DNA of 64,000 bases from Succinivibrio dextrinosolvens (GTDB taxonomy: Bacteria; Pseudomonadota; Gammaproteobacteria; Enterobacterales; Succinivibrionaceae), in assembly GCF_011065405.1 (NCBI RefSeq), contig NZ_CP047056.1:2812747-2876746 (forward strand). Direction: 5' to 3'. The position numbers were made by a program, and so were the translations under genes. The notes under the pieces were generated by a model that was not told the origin of the DNA, ran no database searches, and saw nothing but the letters and a program-made list of their open reading frames with translations. Positions 8,451 through 17,461 of this stretch are shown here, piece by piece; position 1 is the first letter of the stretch; the number at the start of each line of letters is the position of its first letter.

Positions 8451-9359
8451 ATGAAGCTTACATATAGAAATCTTTTTACTGATAAAAATAAGATTGACTA
8501 TTCTGTTGTAAAAAACGGAAGCAGTCAGTTTCTTTGTCTTCAGGGAAAGAAAACTGCTGAGTCTCGAATCAAAAAGGCCTATATGTGCGCCAGTTTCTTC
8601 TACCCTGAACTAAAAGAGCATTTTCCTGAACCCATAAGTTTTAACAGTGGTGATGAGAATAATCTCTGTACTGCTCTGTTTTCCTACAGTGAGTCCGGAT
8701 TTCTTACAGATTTTCTGTCAGTTGTTCCAAGAGAGTGGCAATATGCCACGGGAAGAAAACTTGGACGTATTCTCAAGGAAATGCATTCTGTTTCCCTGAC
8801 AAAGTCCCAAAATGACAAAGCTGTAAGTCGTCATGAGCGCTTTATGGAGAATCTGGCAGAGTACATTTCTGCTCTTCCTCATTTTAAAAATGATAAATAC
8901 GCTCTTGAAGCCTTATCCCAGCGCTTTGACAATTTCGGCGTCTTCCGAACTGTTATGCGTTATGGTTCACTGAATCATGGCAAGGTTCTGATCACCCGTG
9001 ACTCTTCTCTGATAATGCTTCCTTCCTATACCTTTGGTCCCGGCGATGCCTGCGAGGACTTTGCCATGCTCGAATTTGAGACTGCAGGTCTTTATCCTCT
9101 TTTCTGTGCCGGTGTCGTGGATGGATATTTTTCAGGCGTGATCCCTTCTGTATTCTGGACCCGTTTTGCTCTTTACTGTGCCATGTATTCTTTATGGAAG
9201 AGCGGCAAGATAGCCTCTAAGAGCAAGGATATGTTTATTAAGATGCAGCAGAATGTAGATCGCATTCGTGATGATTTTTCTGATTTCCAAAAGCCAATTC
9301 CAAAATGGTACTCAGTTGCTGAGCTAAAGACTATAAAAGCTAAGGCAAGAAAACTATAG
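8451..9359 (+). CDS. APH/choline-kinase-fold protein with degenerate active site
   Basis: The 302-residue product follows the layout of clostridial-type aminoglycoside phosphotransferase homologues. An N-lobe is followed by GRILKEMHS, a loop region, then the DGYFSG and FWTRFALYCAMYSL helices and a closing PKWY. The catalytic loop, normally HGDxHxGN, reads YGSLNHGK, and the metal-binding IDF segment reads MLPSY, so the general base, the Asn and the second Asp are all replaced. The ORF is intact and long, which argues for a maintained pseudokinase or scaffolding role rather than recent decay. I chose the ATG at 8451 over a TTG 12 bases upstream. It lies 29 bases after xerD. Confidence 0.65.
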   Translation: MKLTYRNLFTDKNKIDYSVVKNGSSQFLCLQGKKTAESRIKKAYMCASFFYPELKEHFPEPISFNSGDENNLCTALFSYSESGFLTDFLSVVPREWQYATGRKLGRILKEMHSVSLTKSQNDKAVSRHERFMENLAEYISALPHFKNDKYALEALSQRFDNFGVFRTVMRYGSLNHGKVLITRDSSLIMLPSYTFGPGDACEDFAMLEFETAGLYPLFCAGVVDGYFSGVIPSVFWTRFALYCAMYSLWKSGKIASKSKDMFIKMQQNVDRIRDDFSDFQKPIPKWYSVAELKTIKAKARKL

Positions 9360-9430
9360 CAAATTCTCCTGTTTCTTTTTTCTCTAGTCAAATAATTTTC
9401 TTTCAAAGAAGAAATCCTCAGAAAAAAATC

Positions 9431-9461
9431 TTGACCTAAAGTTAACTTTAGGTTCTATTAT
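9431..9461 (+). promoter_or_regulatory. MerR-type operator/promoter of the cyclophilin-like and MBL genes
   Basis: A perfect 20-bp palindrome ACCTAAAGTTAACTTTAGGT (9434-9453) lies between a -35 TTGACC (9431-9436) and a -10 TATTAT (9456-9461), with a 19-bp spacer. That overlong spacer with a centred palindrome is the hallmark of MerR-activated promoters. The same palindrome sits at the MerR gene near 54.8 kb. Confidence 0.85.
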
Positions 9462-9506
9462 TTAAATGTGAAATCCTTAGACAAAAAGATTATCAGGAAT
9501 TTTTGT

Positions 9507-9950
9507 ATGAAAAGCTTTAAATATGTGCTTCTGACAATTGTTTCTTTTCTTTGTTTCTTCTGTTTAACTGCTAACGCCGGGGAGGAAAAAGTGGAGCGTA
9601 TTTATATACATGTTAATGATGAAGTCCTTATCTGTGAATGTGCAGATAATACTTCAAGTGGAGCTCTTTTGGACAAGCTCAAAGCAGGTGATCTTAATCT
9701 GGATATGTCTGATTATGGTGGTTTTGAGAAAGTTGCAGAGTTAGGTTTCTCTCTTCCTCAGAACAATGAGCCTATGCATACTTCAGCAGGAGATGTGATT
9801 CTTTATCTTGGAAAGACTTTTTCTATTTATTACGATCAGAACAGCTGGAATCTGACTCGTATTGGAAGAATTACAAATAAAAATGAGGCTGAGTTAAAGT
9901 CTATTCTCGGAAACTCAGATATCAGCGTAAGACTTTCCTTAAAACAGTAA
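9507..9950 (+). CDS. Exported cyclophilin-like fold protein
   Basis: Starting from the ATG at 9507, with AGGA 8 bases upstream, the product has a signal peptide ending TANA and a mature domain of about 120 residues. That domain has the features of the bacterial cyclophilin-like fold family: IYIHVNDEV, then a central MSDYGGFEKVAELGFSLP, and AGDVILYLGKTFSIYYDQNSWNLTRIG. A GTG at 9468 would add 13 residues in front. Proteins of this family are often encoded beside oxidoreductases and hydrolases under MerR or LysR control; their biochemical role is unknown to me. It is the first gene after the MerR-type operator and is followed 15 bases later by the MBL-fold hydrolase. Confidence 0.75.
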   Translation: MKSFKYVLLTIVSFLCFFCLTANAGEEKVERIYIHVNDEVLICECADNTSSGALLDKLKAGDLNLDMSDYGGFEKVAELGFSLPQNNEPMHTSAGDVILYLGKTFSIYYDQNSWNLTRIGRITNKNEAELKSILGNSDISVRLSLKQ

Positions 9951-9965
9951 TACTCTAATTTTGCG

Positions 9966-11072
9966 ATGAAAAAAATAATGATAGTTATTCTGGCTGTAAT
10001 TGCTGCTCTGGCTGCCTTTGCGTTATATTTTGTGAATACACCTCAGTTTGGTAGAGCTCCTTCAGGCGCCAGACTTGAGAGAATTATGAAATCTCCTAAC
10101 TTTAAGAATGGTGTATTCCAGAATCAAGAGCCTATAGTTAATCACCTTGAAGATGGTTTTCTGGTCAGTTTCTATAAATTCATCTTCGAAAAGAGAGAAG
10201 ATCTGCGTCCTCAGCAGAGTATTCCGCATGTAGATACTGATTTAAAAGCACTTGGAAAGGATAGAGATTTTATTGTTTGGCTTGGACATTCCTCCTTTCT
10301 GCTGCAGCTTTCAGGACATCGTTTCCTGGTTGATCCGGTTTTTAATGGCTATGTCTCTCCGGTATCGTTCCTAATGACAGCTTTTGATGGAAGTAATCCT
10401 TTTAAGGTTAGTGATCTACCAGATGATATTGATACTGTTCTGCTGTCGCATGATCATTGGGATCATCTTGAATACTCAACTACTGTAGCCTTAAAAGATA
10501 AGATTGGGCAGGTTGTGACCGGTCTTGGCAACGGTGAGTATTATGAGATGTGGGGCGTTTCTCCAAAGAAGATTCATGAACTGGATTATGGAGAGGAAAT
10601 CAGTTTGGCAGATAATATAAAAATAACTGTTACTCCTGCACGTCATTTTTCAGGAAGATTCCTTAAGGAAAATCCAACTGAACCAGCCTCATTTGTAATT
10701 TCAACTGACAGAATAAAGTTTTTTTACAGCGGTGATAGCGGCTATGGTAAACACTTTAAAGAAATCGGTGAAAAATACGGCCCTTTTGATTTTGCTGTAA
10801 TGGAAGATGGTCAGTATGATATGCAGTGGCATAATGTTCACATGCTTCCTGAGGAAGTACTGATGGCATCTTCTGAAATTAAAGCAAAGGCAGTTCTTCC
10901 TGTTCATAATAGTAAATTTGTTCTGGCAAATCATAACTGGAAAGATCCTTTGGAGTCACTTGAAAAGTTCTCTGACAAGTATAACGTAGAACTTGTCACT
11001 CCTCTGATAGGACAGGTTATCTATCTAGATCAACTTCCTGCTTCTGATAAATGGTGGCAAAAACTGAAATAA
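9966..11072 (+). CDS. Membrane-anchored MBL-fold metal-dependent hydrolase (COG2220, NAPE-PLD/RomA-like)
   Basis: An N-terminal hydrophobic segment (residues 3-23) anchors or exports the protein. The family-typical stretch FGRAPSGARLERIMKSPNF follows, then the metallo-beta-lactamase fold: HSSFLLQLSGHRFLVDPVF, the metal motif H162-x-H164-x-D166-H167, and later histidines in PARHFSGR and LPVHNSKF. Relatives include RomA-like proteins and NAPE-specific phospholipase D; the substrate here cannot be read from sequence. It is the second gene behind the MerR-type operator at 9431, so it probably belongs to the same stress regulon as the hydrolase and dehydrogenase near 55 kb. Confidence 0.85.
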   Translation: MKKIMIVILAVIAALAAFALYFVNTPQFGRAPSGARLERIMKSPNFKNGVFQNQEPIVNHLEDGFLVSFYKFIFEKREDLRPQQSIPHVDTDLKALGKDRDFIVWLGHSSFLLQLSGHRFLVDPVFNGYVSPVSFLMTAFDGSNPFKVSDLPDDIDTVLLSHDHWDHLEYSTTVALKDKIGQVVTGLGNGEYYEMWGVSPKKIHELDYGEEISLADNIKITVTPARHFSGRFLKENPTEPASFVISTDRIKFFYSGDSGYGKHFKEIGEKYGPFDFAVMEDGQYDMQWHNVHMLPEEVLMASSEIKAKAVLPVHNSKFVLANHNWKDPLESLEKFSDKYNVELVTPLIGQVIYLDQLPASDKWWQKLK

Positions 11073-11143
11073 CGACGTTTGTTATTCTGATACGGTGGGG
11101 CTCGGCTTTTAAATGTCGCAGGATAATTGTCAGTTATATAAGA

Positions 11144-11166
11144 AAGGATGGGGGGCCCCCATCCTT
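11144..11166. terminator. Hairpin between convergent genes
   Basis: A GC-rich inverted repeat (AAGGATGGGGG / CCCCCATCCTT, almost loopless) lies between the convergent MBL and FKBP genes. No long T-run follows on either side, so efficiency is uncertain. Confidence 0.55.
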
Positions 11167-11191
11167 GTTTGAAAAGTTTACATCAAAGAGA

Positions 11192-11986
11192 TTACTTGTT
11201 GTCTTTCTTCTCTTCTGCTTTCTTGATATCAACAAGCTTAACGTTGAATAAAAGAACTGAATTAGGCTTGATGAACTGGCCTACGGCGTTCTCTCCATAA
11301 CCTAGAGCAGCTGGGATATACAGCTCGTACTCTGAGCCAACGTTCATTAACTGAAGACCTTCAATCCAGCCTGGGATCATGTTGTCCAGAGGGAAATCTA
11401 CAGGCTTTACCTGCTCGTCGAATACGTTGCCGTCAATAGTTGAACCCTTATAGGTTACGCTGATGGTATCACCCTTAACAGCCTTAGGACCTTCACCCTG
11501 CTTGATTACCTTGTACTGTAAGCCAGACTTGGTAGTTACAACACCTTCCTTCTTGGCATTCTCTTCTAGGAATTTCTTTCCGGCATTCAGATTTTCTTCA
11601 GCAGCTTTCTTGGTCTCAACCTCGATCTTCTCCTGAATCTTCTTGTCTAAATCCTTAAGAATGGTCTCAATCTCTTCTCTCTTTAAAGATGAAACTGAAT
11701 TAACACCATCAGTGAAACCGGCAATAACTATATCAGAAGGGATCTCGCCAATTAGCTGTTCCTGGTTCTTTTTCATCTGAAAAACGTACTCACCTAAAGA
11801 AGCACCGATTGCATAGGCTGCTTTCTGCTCAAATGAGCTGTCTTTGGTTAATACATTGGATGCCTGAGCCTTTGAACCTTCGCTTAACTGATATTTGTGT
11901 TCGCATGCGCTTAGGGTTAGTACTGAAGCTGCTACAATTGATGCTATAGCAGTTTTTGCAAATAACTTATTCAAGTTTTTCTCCAT
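11192..11986 (-). CDS. FKBP-type peptidyl-prolyl isomerase lipoprotein (FkpA/Mip-like)
   Basis: The protein has a signal sequence with lipobox LSAC (Cys28), a helical dimerisation domain (about 50-145, rich in Lys/Glu, starting at KAAYAIGASLGEYV), and a C-terminal FKBP domain (about 150-257). The FKBP domain carries TKSGLQYKVIKQGEGP, PVDFPLDNMIPGWIEGLQLM and ALGYGE. This is the FkpA/Mip architecture, a periplasmic prolyl isomerase and chaperone. The lipobox suggests membrane tethering, unlike soluble FkpA. It ends the unit ribH-nusB-thiL-fkbp, 11 bases after thiL. Confidence 0.88.
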   Translation of the reverse strand: MEKNLNKLFAKTAIASIVAASVLTLSACEHKYQLSEGSKAQASNVLTKDSSFEQKAAYAIGASLGEYVFQMKKNQEQLIGEIPSDIVIAGFTDGVNSVSSLKREEIETILKDLDKKIQEKIEVETKKAAEENLNAGKKFLEENAKKEGVVTTKSGLQYKVIKQGEGPKAVKGDTISVTYKGSTIDGNVFDEQVKPVDFPLDNMIPGWIEGLQLMNVGSEYELYIPAALGYGENAVGQFIKPNSVLLFNVKLVDIKKAEEKKDNK

Positions 11987-11997
11987 TATTGTTCTTA

Positions 11998-12993
11998 TTA
12001 AAAATGTTCGAAAGGTTTTTCTCTATAATCAACCATTTTACCATGTTTTCTCAATTCTAAAGTACCATTTTTAATGGTTCCGATGCGTTTTACCGGTACA
12101 TTAAAACTATGGGCAAGAGTATTGAGTCTGTTTTCAAAAGATTCATTCATGGTAAATAGTAATTCGTAATCACCACCACCGTACAAACACAGATGATCCT
12201 GATAGTCATCCGGCAGATTGTATTCTCTGAATTCCTCTGGTTTTGGCAGGTCTTCCAGGTTAATCTCTGCTCCGACCTTAGATGACTTGAGAATATGAGA
12301 AAGATCACCTATAAGTCCGTCGGAAATATCGATTGCGCAGGAGCTGATTTCACTTAGAGCAGAGGCAAAAGCACATCTGTCTTCAATCAGCATTCCCTTC
12401 TCATAACAGTGATTAAAAATACTATCATATTCTTTGTTAAGGCTTAGTTTTTCCATAAGCCTGCAGATGTGAGCGCTTCTGTAGCCAAGGTCAACCGCAA
12501 AGGCAGGAAGACCTAAGGTTCCGGTTATATATATACCGTCGTTTTCCTGTGCATTTGCTCTTTTCATGGCACAGCCTTTTTTTATCAGCCCATAGGCACT
12601 TATGGAAATAGACAGCGGACCTTTACTGGTATTACCTCCAATCAGAGGAAGATTTAACTTTGAGGCTAGAGAATAAAGTCCTCTTGAGAACTCCTCCAAG
12701 AAGTTCTCATCCGCATCTGGCAGGTTGATAGACAGAGTAAAGCAGTAAGGCTTGGCTCCCATAGCAGCAAGGTCTGAAACATTTACCAGAAGAGATTTGT
12801 ATCCTAGAAGGAAAGGGGAGGTATTTTTAAAAAAATGAATTCCTTCATTTTGAGTATCAGTTGTAATCGCCAGCTCATACTCTGAAGGAATACTGATTAG
12901 TGCGCAGTCGTCACCAATTCCGAGAGAAATTCCTTCACCTCTGTCATTGGAGGTGAAGTACTTTTTTATTAGTTCAAATTCACTAATAGCCAC
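11998..12993 (-). CDS. thiL: Thiamine-monophosphate kinase ThiL
   Basis: ThiL phosphorylates thiamine monophosphate to the active diphosphate. The 331-residue product has the family's opening FELIKKYF, the metal-binding GIGDDCALI, AITTDTQNEGIHF, the NVSDLAAMGAKP segment, and the later CAIDISDGLIGDLSHIL and GGGDYELLFT. It starts with GTG at 12993, 10 bases after the nusB stop, with TAAGG as ribosome binding site. The nusB-thiL order is standard for gammaproteobacteria. Confidence 0.94.
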   Translation of the reverse strand: MAISEFELIKKYFTSNDRGEGISLGIGDDCALISIPSEYELAITTDTQNEGIHFFKNTSPFLLGYKSLLVNVSDLAAMGAKPYCFTLSINLPDADENFLEEFSRGLYSLASKLNLPLIGGNTSKGPLSISISAYGLIKKGCAMKRANAQENDGIYITGTLGLPAFAVDLGYRSAHICRLMEKLSLNKEYDSIFNHCYEKGMLIEDRCAFASALSEISSCAIDISDGLIGDLSHILKSSKVGAEINLEDLPKPEEFREYNLPDDYQDHLCLYGGGDYELLFTMNESFENRLNTLAHSFNVPVKRIGTIKNGTLELRKHGKMVDYREKPFEHF

Positions 12994-13003
12994 TTGTCAG
13001 GCC

Positions 13004-13435
13004 TTATTTTTTGATAGCCTTTACTACTTTATCCAATACGCCATTAACAAATTTGTGACTGTCCTGCTCTGCAAACTCTTTTGCCAGAAGGATAGACTCG
13101 TTGATAACAACTCTGTATGGAACTTCCTGACGGAACATCAGCTCAAAAGTTCCAACACGTAAAACAGCCTTATCAACCTGATCCAGTTCCTCTAAAGGAC
13201 GGCTTAAATGAGGAGCGAATGTTGCATCGATCTCATCAACATTATTGATAACACCAGAAATCAGATCGTGTAGATACTCAAGATCTGCTCCTCTGATTGG
13301 CTGATCTTCAAGAAACTGCTTTTCGATTTCAGTTGCAGAATAACCTGTCAGCTGCCACTGATAAATAGCCTGTAAAGCAAAATGTCTTGCCTTGTGGCGC
13401 TGAGCAGGTGTAACTGAACCTTCTGTAGAATCCAT
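13004..13435 (-). CDS. nusB: Transcription antitermination factor NusB
   Basis: NusB, with NusE (ribosomal protein S10), binds boxA RNA in rRNA operons and promotes antitermination. This 143-residue all-helical protein shows the family opening ARHFALQAIYQWQLTG, the central helix LDQVDKAVLRVGTFEL, and the closing EVPYRVVINESILLAKEF. It follows ribH by 19 bases, the conserved ribH-nusB pair. Confidence 0.95.
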   Translation of the reverse strand: MDSTEGSVTPAQRHKARHFALQAIYQWQLTGYSATEIEKQFLEDQPIRGADLEYLHDLISGVINNVDEIDATFAPHLSRPLEELDQVDKAVLRVGTFELMFRQEVPYRVVINESILLAKEFAEQDSHKFVNGVLDKVVKAIKK

Positions 13436-13454
13436 CTTAAATAATTACCTATAA

Positions 13455-13925
13455 TTAGAACTGTTTAATAATATTTACCATCTCAAGTGCAGAAGAAGCT
13501 GCTTCTGAGCCCTTGTTGCCTACATGAGATCCCGCTCTCTCTAATGCCTGTTCTAAGGTATCAACTGTCAGTACACCATTAGCAACTGGTACAGAGTGTC
13601 TTAGTGATACCTGTGAAATGCCCTTTGAACACTCGTTGGCAACAACCTCAAAGTGATAGGTTGAACCACGAATTACACATCCTAGAGCAATAATTGCATC
13701 ATATTTTGATGATGCAGCAATCTTTTCGCATACAACTGGAATTTCAATTGCACCTGGAACACGGACAACAGTGATGTTCTCCTCTGGAACCTCACCTTCA
13801 CGCTTTAAGGTATCTAAAGCGCCGTCAAGAAGACGTTCGTTGATTAGGCTGTTGAAACGAGATACAACAATAGCGAATTTGCCATCCTGGCAAGGCTTCT
13901 TGCCTTCGATAAATTTGACAGACAT
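13455..13925 (-). CDS. ribH: 6,7-dimethyl-8-ribityllumazine synthase RibH
   Basis: RibH condenses the ribityl-aminouracil with dihydroxybutanone phosphate to give lumazine, the penultimate riboflavin step. The 156-residue protein shows [20 protein letters not shown], the [10 protein letters not shown] loop and [18 protein letters not shown], where the His is the catalytic residue. GGAGATC lies just before its ATG. It leads the unit ribH-nusB-thiL-fkbp; the 234 bases up to the ribE stop hold its promoter, and I saw no FMN riboswitch there. Confidence 0.95.
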   Translation of the reverse strand: MSVKFIEGKKPCQDGKFAIVVSRFNSLINERLLDGALDTLKREGEVPEENITVVRVPGAIEIPVVCEKIAASSKYDAIIALGCVIRGSTYHFEVVANECSKGISQVSLRHSVPVANGVLTVDTLEQALERAGSHVGNKGSEAASSALEMVNIIKQF

Positions 13926-14159
13926 ATGATCTCCAATATACCAATGACTATCTTCCCGATCTTTATAGACTGAACCTTGTCAGTATGTATGTTTTGTCCG
14001 AGACAGATTGTCCTGTTCTTTGTCGAATTAGTTTTTTCAACGCAGAGAATTATATCATCTTTTTTAATTAGATCACGGTTCTCATAAAATCGCGGTTTTC
14101 TAAAAAAAATGATGAAATGTTTTGTATAAGCCTCTGCCGCTTATGAATACTGTTGAGCT

Positions 14160-14822
14160 TTAGAAACCGTTTTTAAGAAGTGTTTCCATGGTAATGCCTG
14201 ATTTAGCAGGCTTTTTCTCTTCATTGCTCTGTAAAAACAGTCTTTCCAGGTATCTTGCAAGTACATCGACCTCAAGATTTACATGAGAACCTGTTTCAAA
14301 GTTTCCAAAGTTGATTGAATCCTGAGTATGAGGGATCAGTGTGAGTCTGAAGGTATCCCCTTCAATTTCATTTACAGTCAGGGAAACTCCGTCAACAGCG
14401 ATTGAACCCTTGTGTGCAATGTATTTTAAAAGTTCCTGAGGAGCTCTGATCCATACGTTGATGGCATCATCCAGCGCTGCTTTCTTTACGACCTCTCCGA
14501 CCCCGTCAACATGTCCCTGCATGATGTGACCTCCAAGATGTGTACTTGGAGTACATGCCAGCTCAAGATTGATTTTCTGACCGCGAGTGTAGTGAGAAAA
14601 ACAGGTATGTTCAACTGTTTCTGCAGAAACATCTGCGTAAAAGCAGTTCCCAGACATTTTTGTTACGGTAAGACATACTCCATTGTTTGCAATTGAGTCT
14701 CCTAACTTAACTCTCTGGCTTAAATTAAATTTATCTGTGGTTTCAACGACAATTTCATAGCCATTTCCTCTTTTGGATAATGACTTTAAAATGCCTACAG
14801 ATTCAACAATTCCTGTAAACAT
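14160..14822 (-). CDS. ribE: Riboflavin synthase alpha subunit RibE
   Basis: RibE dismutates two lumazine molecules to riboflavin. The 220-residue product is made of two repeated lumazine-binding domains, with MFTGIVESVG at the N-terminus, SIANNGVCLTV in the first repeat, LGGHIMQGHVDGVG at the junction and SIAVDGVSLTVNE in the second. A C-terminal tail of about 25 residues extends past the usual end. It follows ribD by 15 bases. Together with ribH close by, four riboflavin activities are covered; ribA and ribB are not in the window. Confidence 0.94.
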   Translation of the reverse strand: MFTGIVESVGILKSLSKRGNGYEIVVETTDKFNLSQRVKLGDSIANNGVCLTVTKMSGNCFYADVSAETVEHTCFSHYTRGQKINLELACTPSTHLGGHIMQGHVDGVGEVVKKAALDDAINVWIRAPQELLKYIAHKGSIAVDGVSLTVNEIEGDTFRLTLIPHTQDSINFGNFETGSHVNLEVDVLARYLERLFLQSNEEKKPAKSGITMETLLKNGF

Positions 14823-14837
14823 GCGGAAGCCTCGATA

Positions 14838-15980
14838 CTAGTACTGAACGGAGGTGTAGTGAAGCAGAACATCTGAACCTATCTTTCTGCATTTATGCAG
14901 ATAGAACTGTCTGCAGTTATCTAAAGATAGAGCATTTTCGATGCTGAATGCATTTTGTCCGTCAGATCCTAACATTTTTCCGGATATGAATGCATAGATT
15001 TCATCGCAGAAATTTTCGTTAATGAAAGCGGAAGTAAGTTTCTGTCCGGCTTCAACCATGACACGACGGATTTTTAAGGTGCCAAGATAACGCAACACTG
15101 TCTCAATATCCGTGTGCCCGTTTTTTACTGGTACCAGAAGTCTGGTGACATGCTCGGTAAGTTTTTCCTTTTTAAGATACTTTGAAGCATCCTCGGTTCC
15201 GTTGACCCATAGGACTTCTCCTGAGGAGAAGATCTGATATCGGTTCAGATCAAGAATACCTTTTGTATCAAGGATTACCTTTAGAGGCTGACGAATGAAC
15301 TCTTTATCGATTTTAGCGAGTTTCTTCTCTGAGAAATTCTCATAGCGGACATTCATCTGCGGATTGTCGGCAATAACAGTGTTTACTCCAGTAATAATAC
15401 AGTCAGATTTTGCCCTGATATCCTGAACCTTAGCTCTGCATCTGTCATTGGTTATCCACTTGCTCTGTCCGTTAGCAAGAGCTGTTTTGGCATCCAGTGA
15501 CATTCCGACTTTTACACTTACGTAAGGGTAATCTCCGGTTATAGCCTTGAAGAAAGCTCGATTTAAGAACAGAGATTTTTTCTCCAGAACGTGTTCAACA
15601 ACCTCAATTCCGGCATTTCTCAGAATTTCAAAACCTCTGCCACAGACCTGTGGGTTTGGATCTCCTGCGGCAACGACAACTCGTGCAACCTTCATTTCAA
15701 CAAGTTTGAGCGCGCATGGAGGTGTTCTTCCATAATGAGAGCATGGTTCTAAAGTAACATATGCTGTTGCACCCTCAACATCATAGTTGGCATCCTTTAA
15801 AGCCATAATCTCAGCATGTGGCTGACCAGCCTTGTGATGGTAACCTTTTCCGATTACTTTACCATCCTTAACAATGACACATCCTACCGGTGGGTTGGGG
15901 TAGGATGTGTATAAACCGCATGATGCAAGCTTTAGAGCCTGCATCATGAATTTTTTATCAGTCTTTGATACTGAATTCAA
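14838..15980 (-). CDS. ribD: Bifunctional diaminohydroxyphosphoribosylaminopyrimidine deaminase / reductase RibD
   Basis: The N-terminal deaminase domain has the zinc site H55-A-E57 and PCSHYGRTPPC (C80, C89). The C-terminal reductase domain begins near PYVSVKVGMSLDAKTAL and contains the ITGVNTVIADNPQMNVR segment. RibD carries out two successive riboflavin steps. I place the start at a TTG (15980), because GGGGAT lies about 6 bases upstream and no suitable ATG precedes the conserved region; the next ATG would remove part of the first helix. An alternative GTG at 16025 overlaps the glyA end by 31 bases. It follows glyA directly. Confidence 0.9.
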   Translation of the reverse strand: MNSVSKTDKKFMMQALKLASCGLYTSYPNPPVGCVIVKDGKVIGKGYHHKAGQPHAEIMALKDANYDVEGATAYVTLEPCSHYGRTPPCALKLVEMKVARVVVAAGDPNPQVCGRGFEILRNAGIEVVEHVLEKKSLFLNRAFFKAITGDYPYVSVKVGMSLDAKTALANGQSKWITNDRCRAKVQDIRAKSDCIITGVNTVIADNPQMNVRYENFSEKKLAKIDKEFIRQPLKVILDTKGILDLNRYQIFSSGEVLWVNGTEDASKYLKKEKLTEHVTRLLVPVKNGHTDIETVLRYLGTLKIRRVMVEAGQKLTSAFINENFCDEIYAFISGKMLGSDGQNAFSIENALSLDNCRQFYLHKCRKIGSDVLLHYTSVQY

Positions 15981-15994
15981 AGCGTAATCCCCGG

Positions 15995-17257
15995 TTAGTC
16001 TTTGTATACTGGGAACTTTGCACACAGAGCCTTTACACGATCACGGCACTTTAGAATAACTTCATCATTCTGATAGTTATCTAAAACGTCGCACATGATA
16101 GCTGCCAGCTCTTTGATTTCAGCCTCTTTGAAACCTCTTCTTGTACATGCAGGAGTACCTACACGGATACCTGAGGTAATGAATGGAGAACGTGGCTCAC
16201 CTGGAACTGTATTCTTGTTTACGGTGATGAATGCCTTTCCTAATGCAGCCTCTGCATCCTTACCTGTCATTTCAAGACCGATGAAGTCCATCAGGAACAG
16301 GTGATTATGAGTACCGCCTGACACAACCTTGTATCCGCGCTTCATAACTTCTTCTGCTAAAAGCTTGGCATTAGCTACAACCTGTTTCTGGTACTCAACA
16401 TACCATGGCTCCATTGCCTCCTTGAAAACAATAGCTTTTGCAGCAATGATGTGCTCAAGAGGACCACCCTGGGTGCCAGGGAAGATTGCAGAATTCAATT
16501 TCTTATAGATAGTTTCGTCGTGGCAGTTTGAAAGAATAAAGCCAGAACGTGGACCACCTAAAGACTTGTGAGTGGTTGAGGTTACAACATGAGCATGGTC
16601 GATTGGGCTTGGATATACGCCTGCAGCAATCAGACCTGCTACGTGAGCCATATCAACAAGCAGATATGCTCCTACTTCATCAGCAATTTCACGCATTTTA
16701 GCCCAGTCTACAATTCCTGAGTATGCAGAGAAACCAGCGATGATCATCTTTGGTTTGATTTCATGAGCCTGCTTACGGATTGCTTCGTAGTCCAGCTCTC
16801 CAGCCTCGTTAACCTCATAGCCGTATGACTTGTAAACCTTACCTGAGAAATTAACTGAGCTTCCGTGGGTCAGGTGACCGCCTGATGAAAGTGACAGACC
16901 TAGTACAACATCACCTGGCTGACATAATGCTGCGTAAACTGCATTGTTTGCCTGTGAACCTGCATGAGGCTGAACGTTAGCAAAATCGCACTTGAATAGC
17001 TTGCAGGCTCTGTCAATAGCAAGCTTTTCAACGAGATCAACGTATTCACATCCACCGTAGTAACGCTTTCCTGGGTAACCTTCAGCGTATTTGTTGGTTA
17101 ACTGTGAACCCTGTGCTTCCATAACACACTTGGAAGCATAGTTTTCTGATGCAATCAGCTCGATGTGATCTTCCTGACGCTGATTTTCGCCGCTTATTGC
17201 TGACCAAAGCTCTGGATCGTATTCTGCAATTGATTTAGCTTTGTTAATGAAGCTCAT
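15995..17257 (-). CDS. glyA: Serine hydroxymethyltransferase GlyA
   Basis: GlyA interconverts serine and glycine and charges tetrahydrofolate with a one-carbon unit. The 420-residue PLP enzyme shows the family's [11 protein letters not shown] near residue 32, [27 protein letters not shown], and the PLP lysine K231 in [14 protein letters not shown]. It leads the glyA-ribD-ribE unit; GAGGAAATCC precedes its ATG. Its linkage with riboflavin genes also occurs in other gammaproteobacteria (glyA-nrdR-ribD), but nrdR is missing here. Confidence 0.96.
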   Translation of the reverse strand: MSFINKAKSIAEYDPELWSAISGENQRQEDHIELIASENYASKCVMEAQGSQLTNKYAEGYPGKRYYGGCEYVDLVEKLAIDRACKLFKCDFANVQPHAGSQANNAVYAALCQPGDVVLGLSLSSGGHLTHGSSVNFSGKVYKSYGYEVNEAGELDYEAIRKQAHEIKPKMIIAGFSAYSGIVDWAKMREIADEVGAYLLVDMAHVAGLIAAGVYPSPIDHAHVVTSTTHKSLGGPRSGFILSNCHDETIYKKLNSAIFPGTQGGPLEHIIAAKAIVFKEAMEPWYVEYQKQVVANAKLLAEEVMKRGYKVVSGGTHNHLFLMDFIGLEMTGKDAEAALGKAFITVNKNTVPGEPRSPFITSGIRVGTPACTRRGFKEAEIKELAAIMCDVLDNYQNDEVILKCRDRVKALCAKFPVYKD

Positions 17258-17461
17258 TGGATTTCCTCAGTATTGTTTAGTGTTGGTATGCAGATGTTCT
17301 TAACACCTGCATAAAAAAGAAGACAGGCTTATTTTATCATTTTTTTTGAACTGGCTAGCATTTTATTTATTAATGCTCATCTTTAGATCAGTGCTTAATT
17401 CTGCCTGAAAAGCAGAAAAATCTCTTCTGAGAAAGGTATTGTTTCTCAATAGGAGGCAGGC

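Noticed and set aside
13926-14159. Possible FMN riboswitch upstream of ribH
   Set aside because: None of the conserved RFN segments are present on the minus strand; the region looks like an ordinary promoter.
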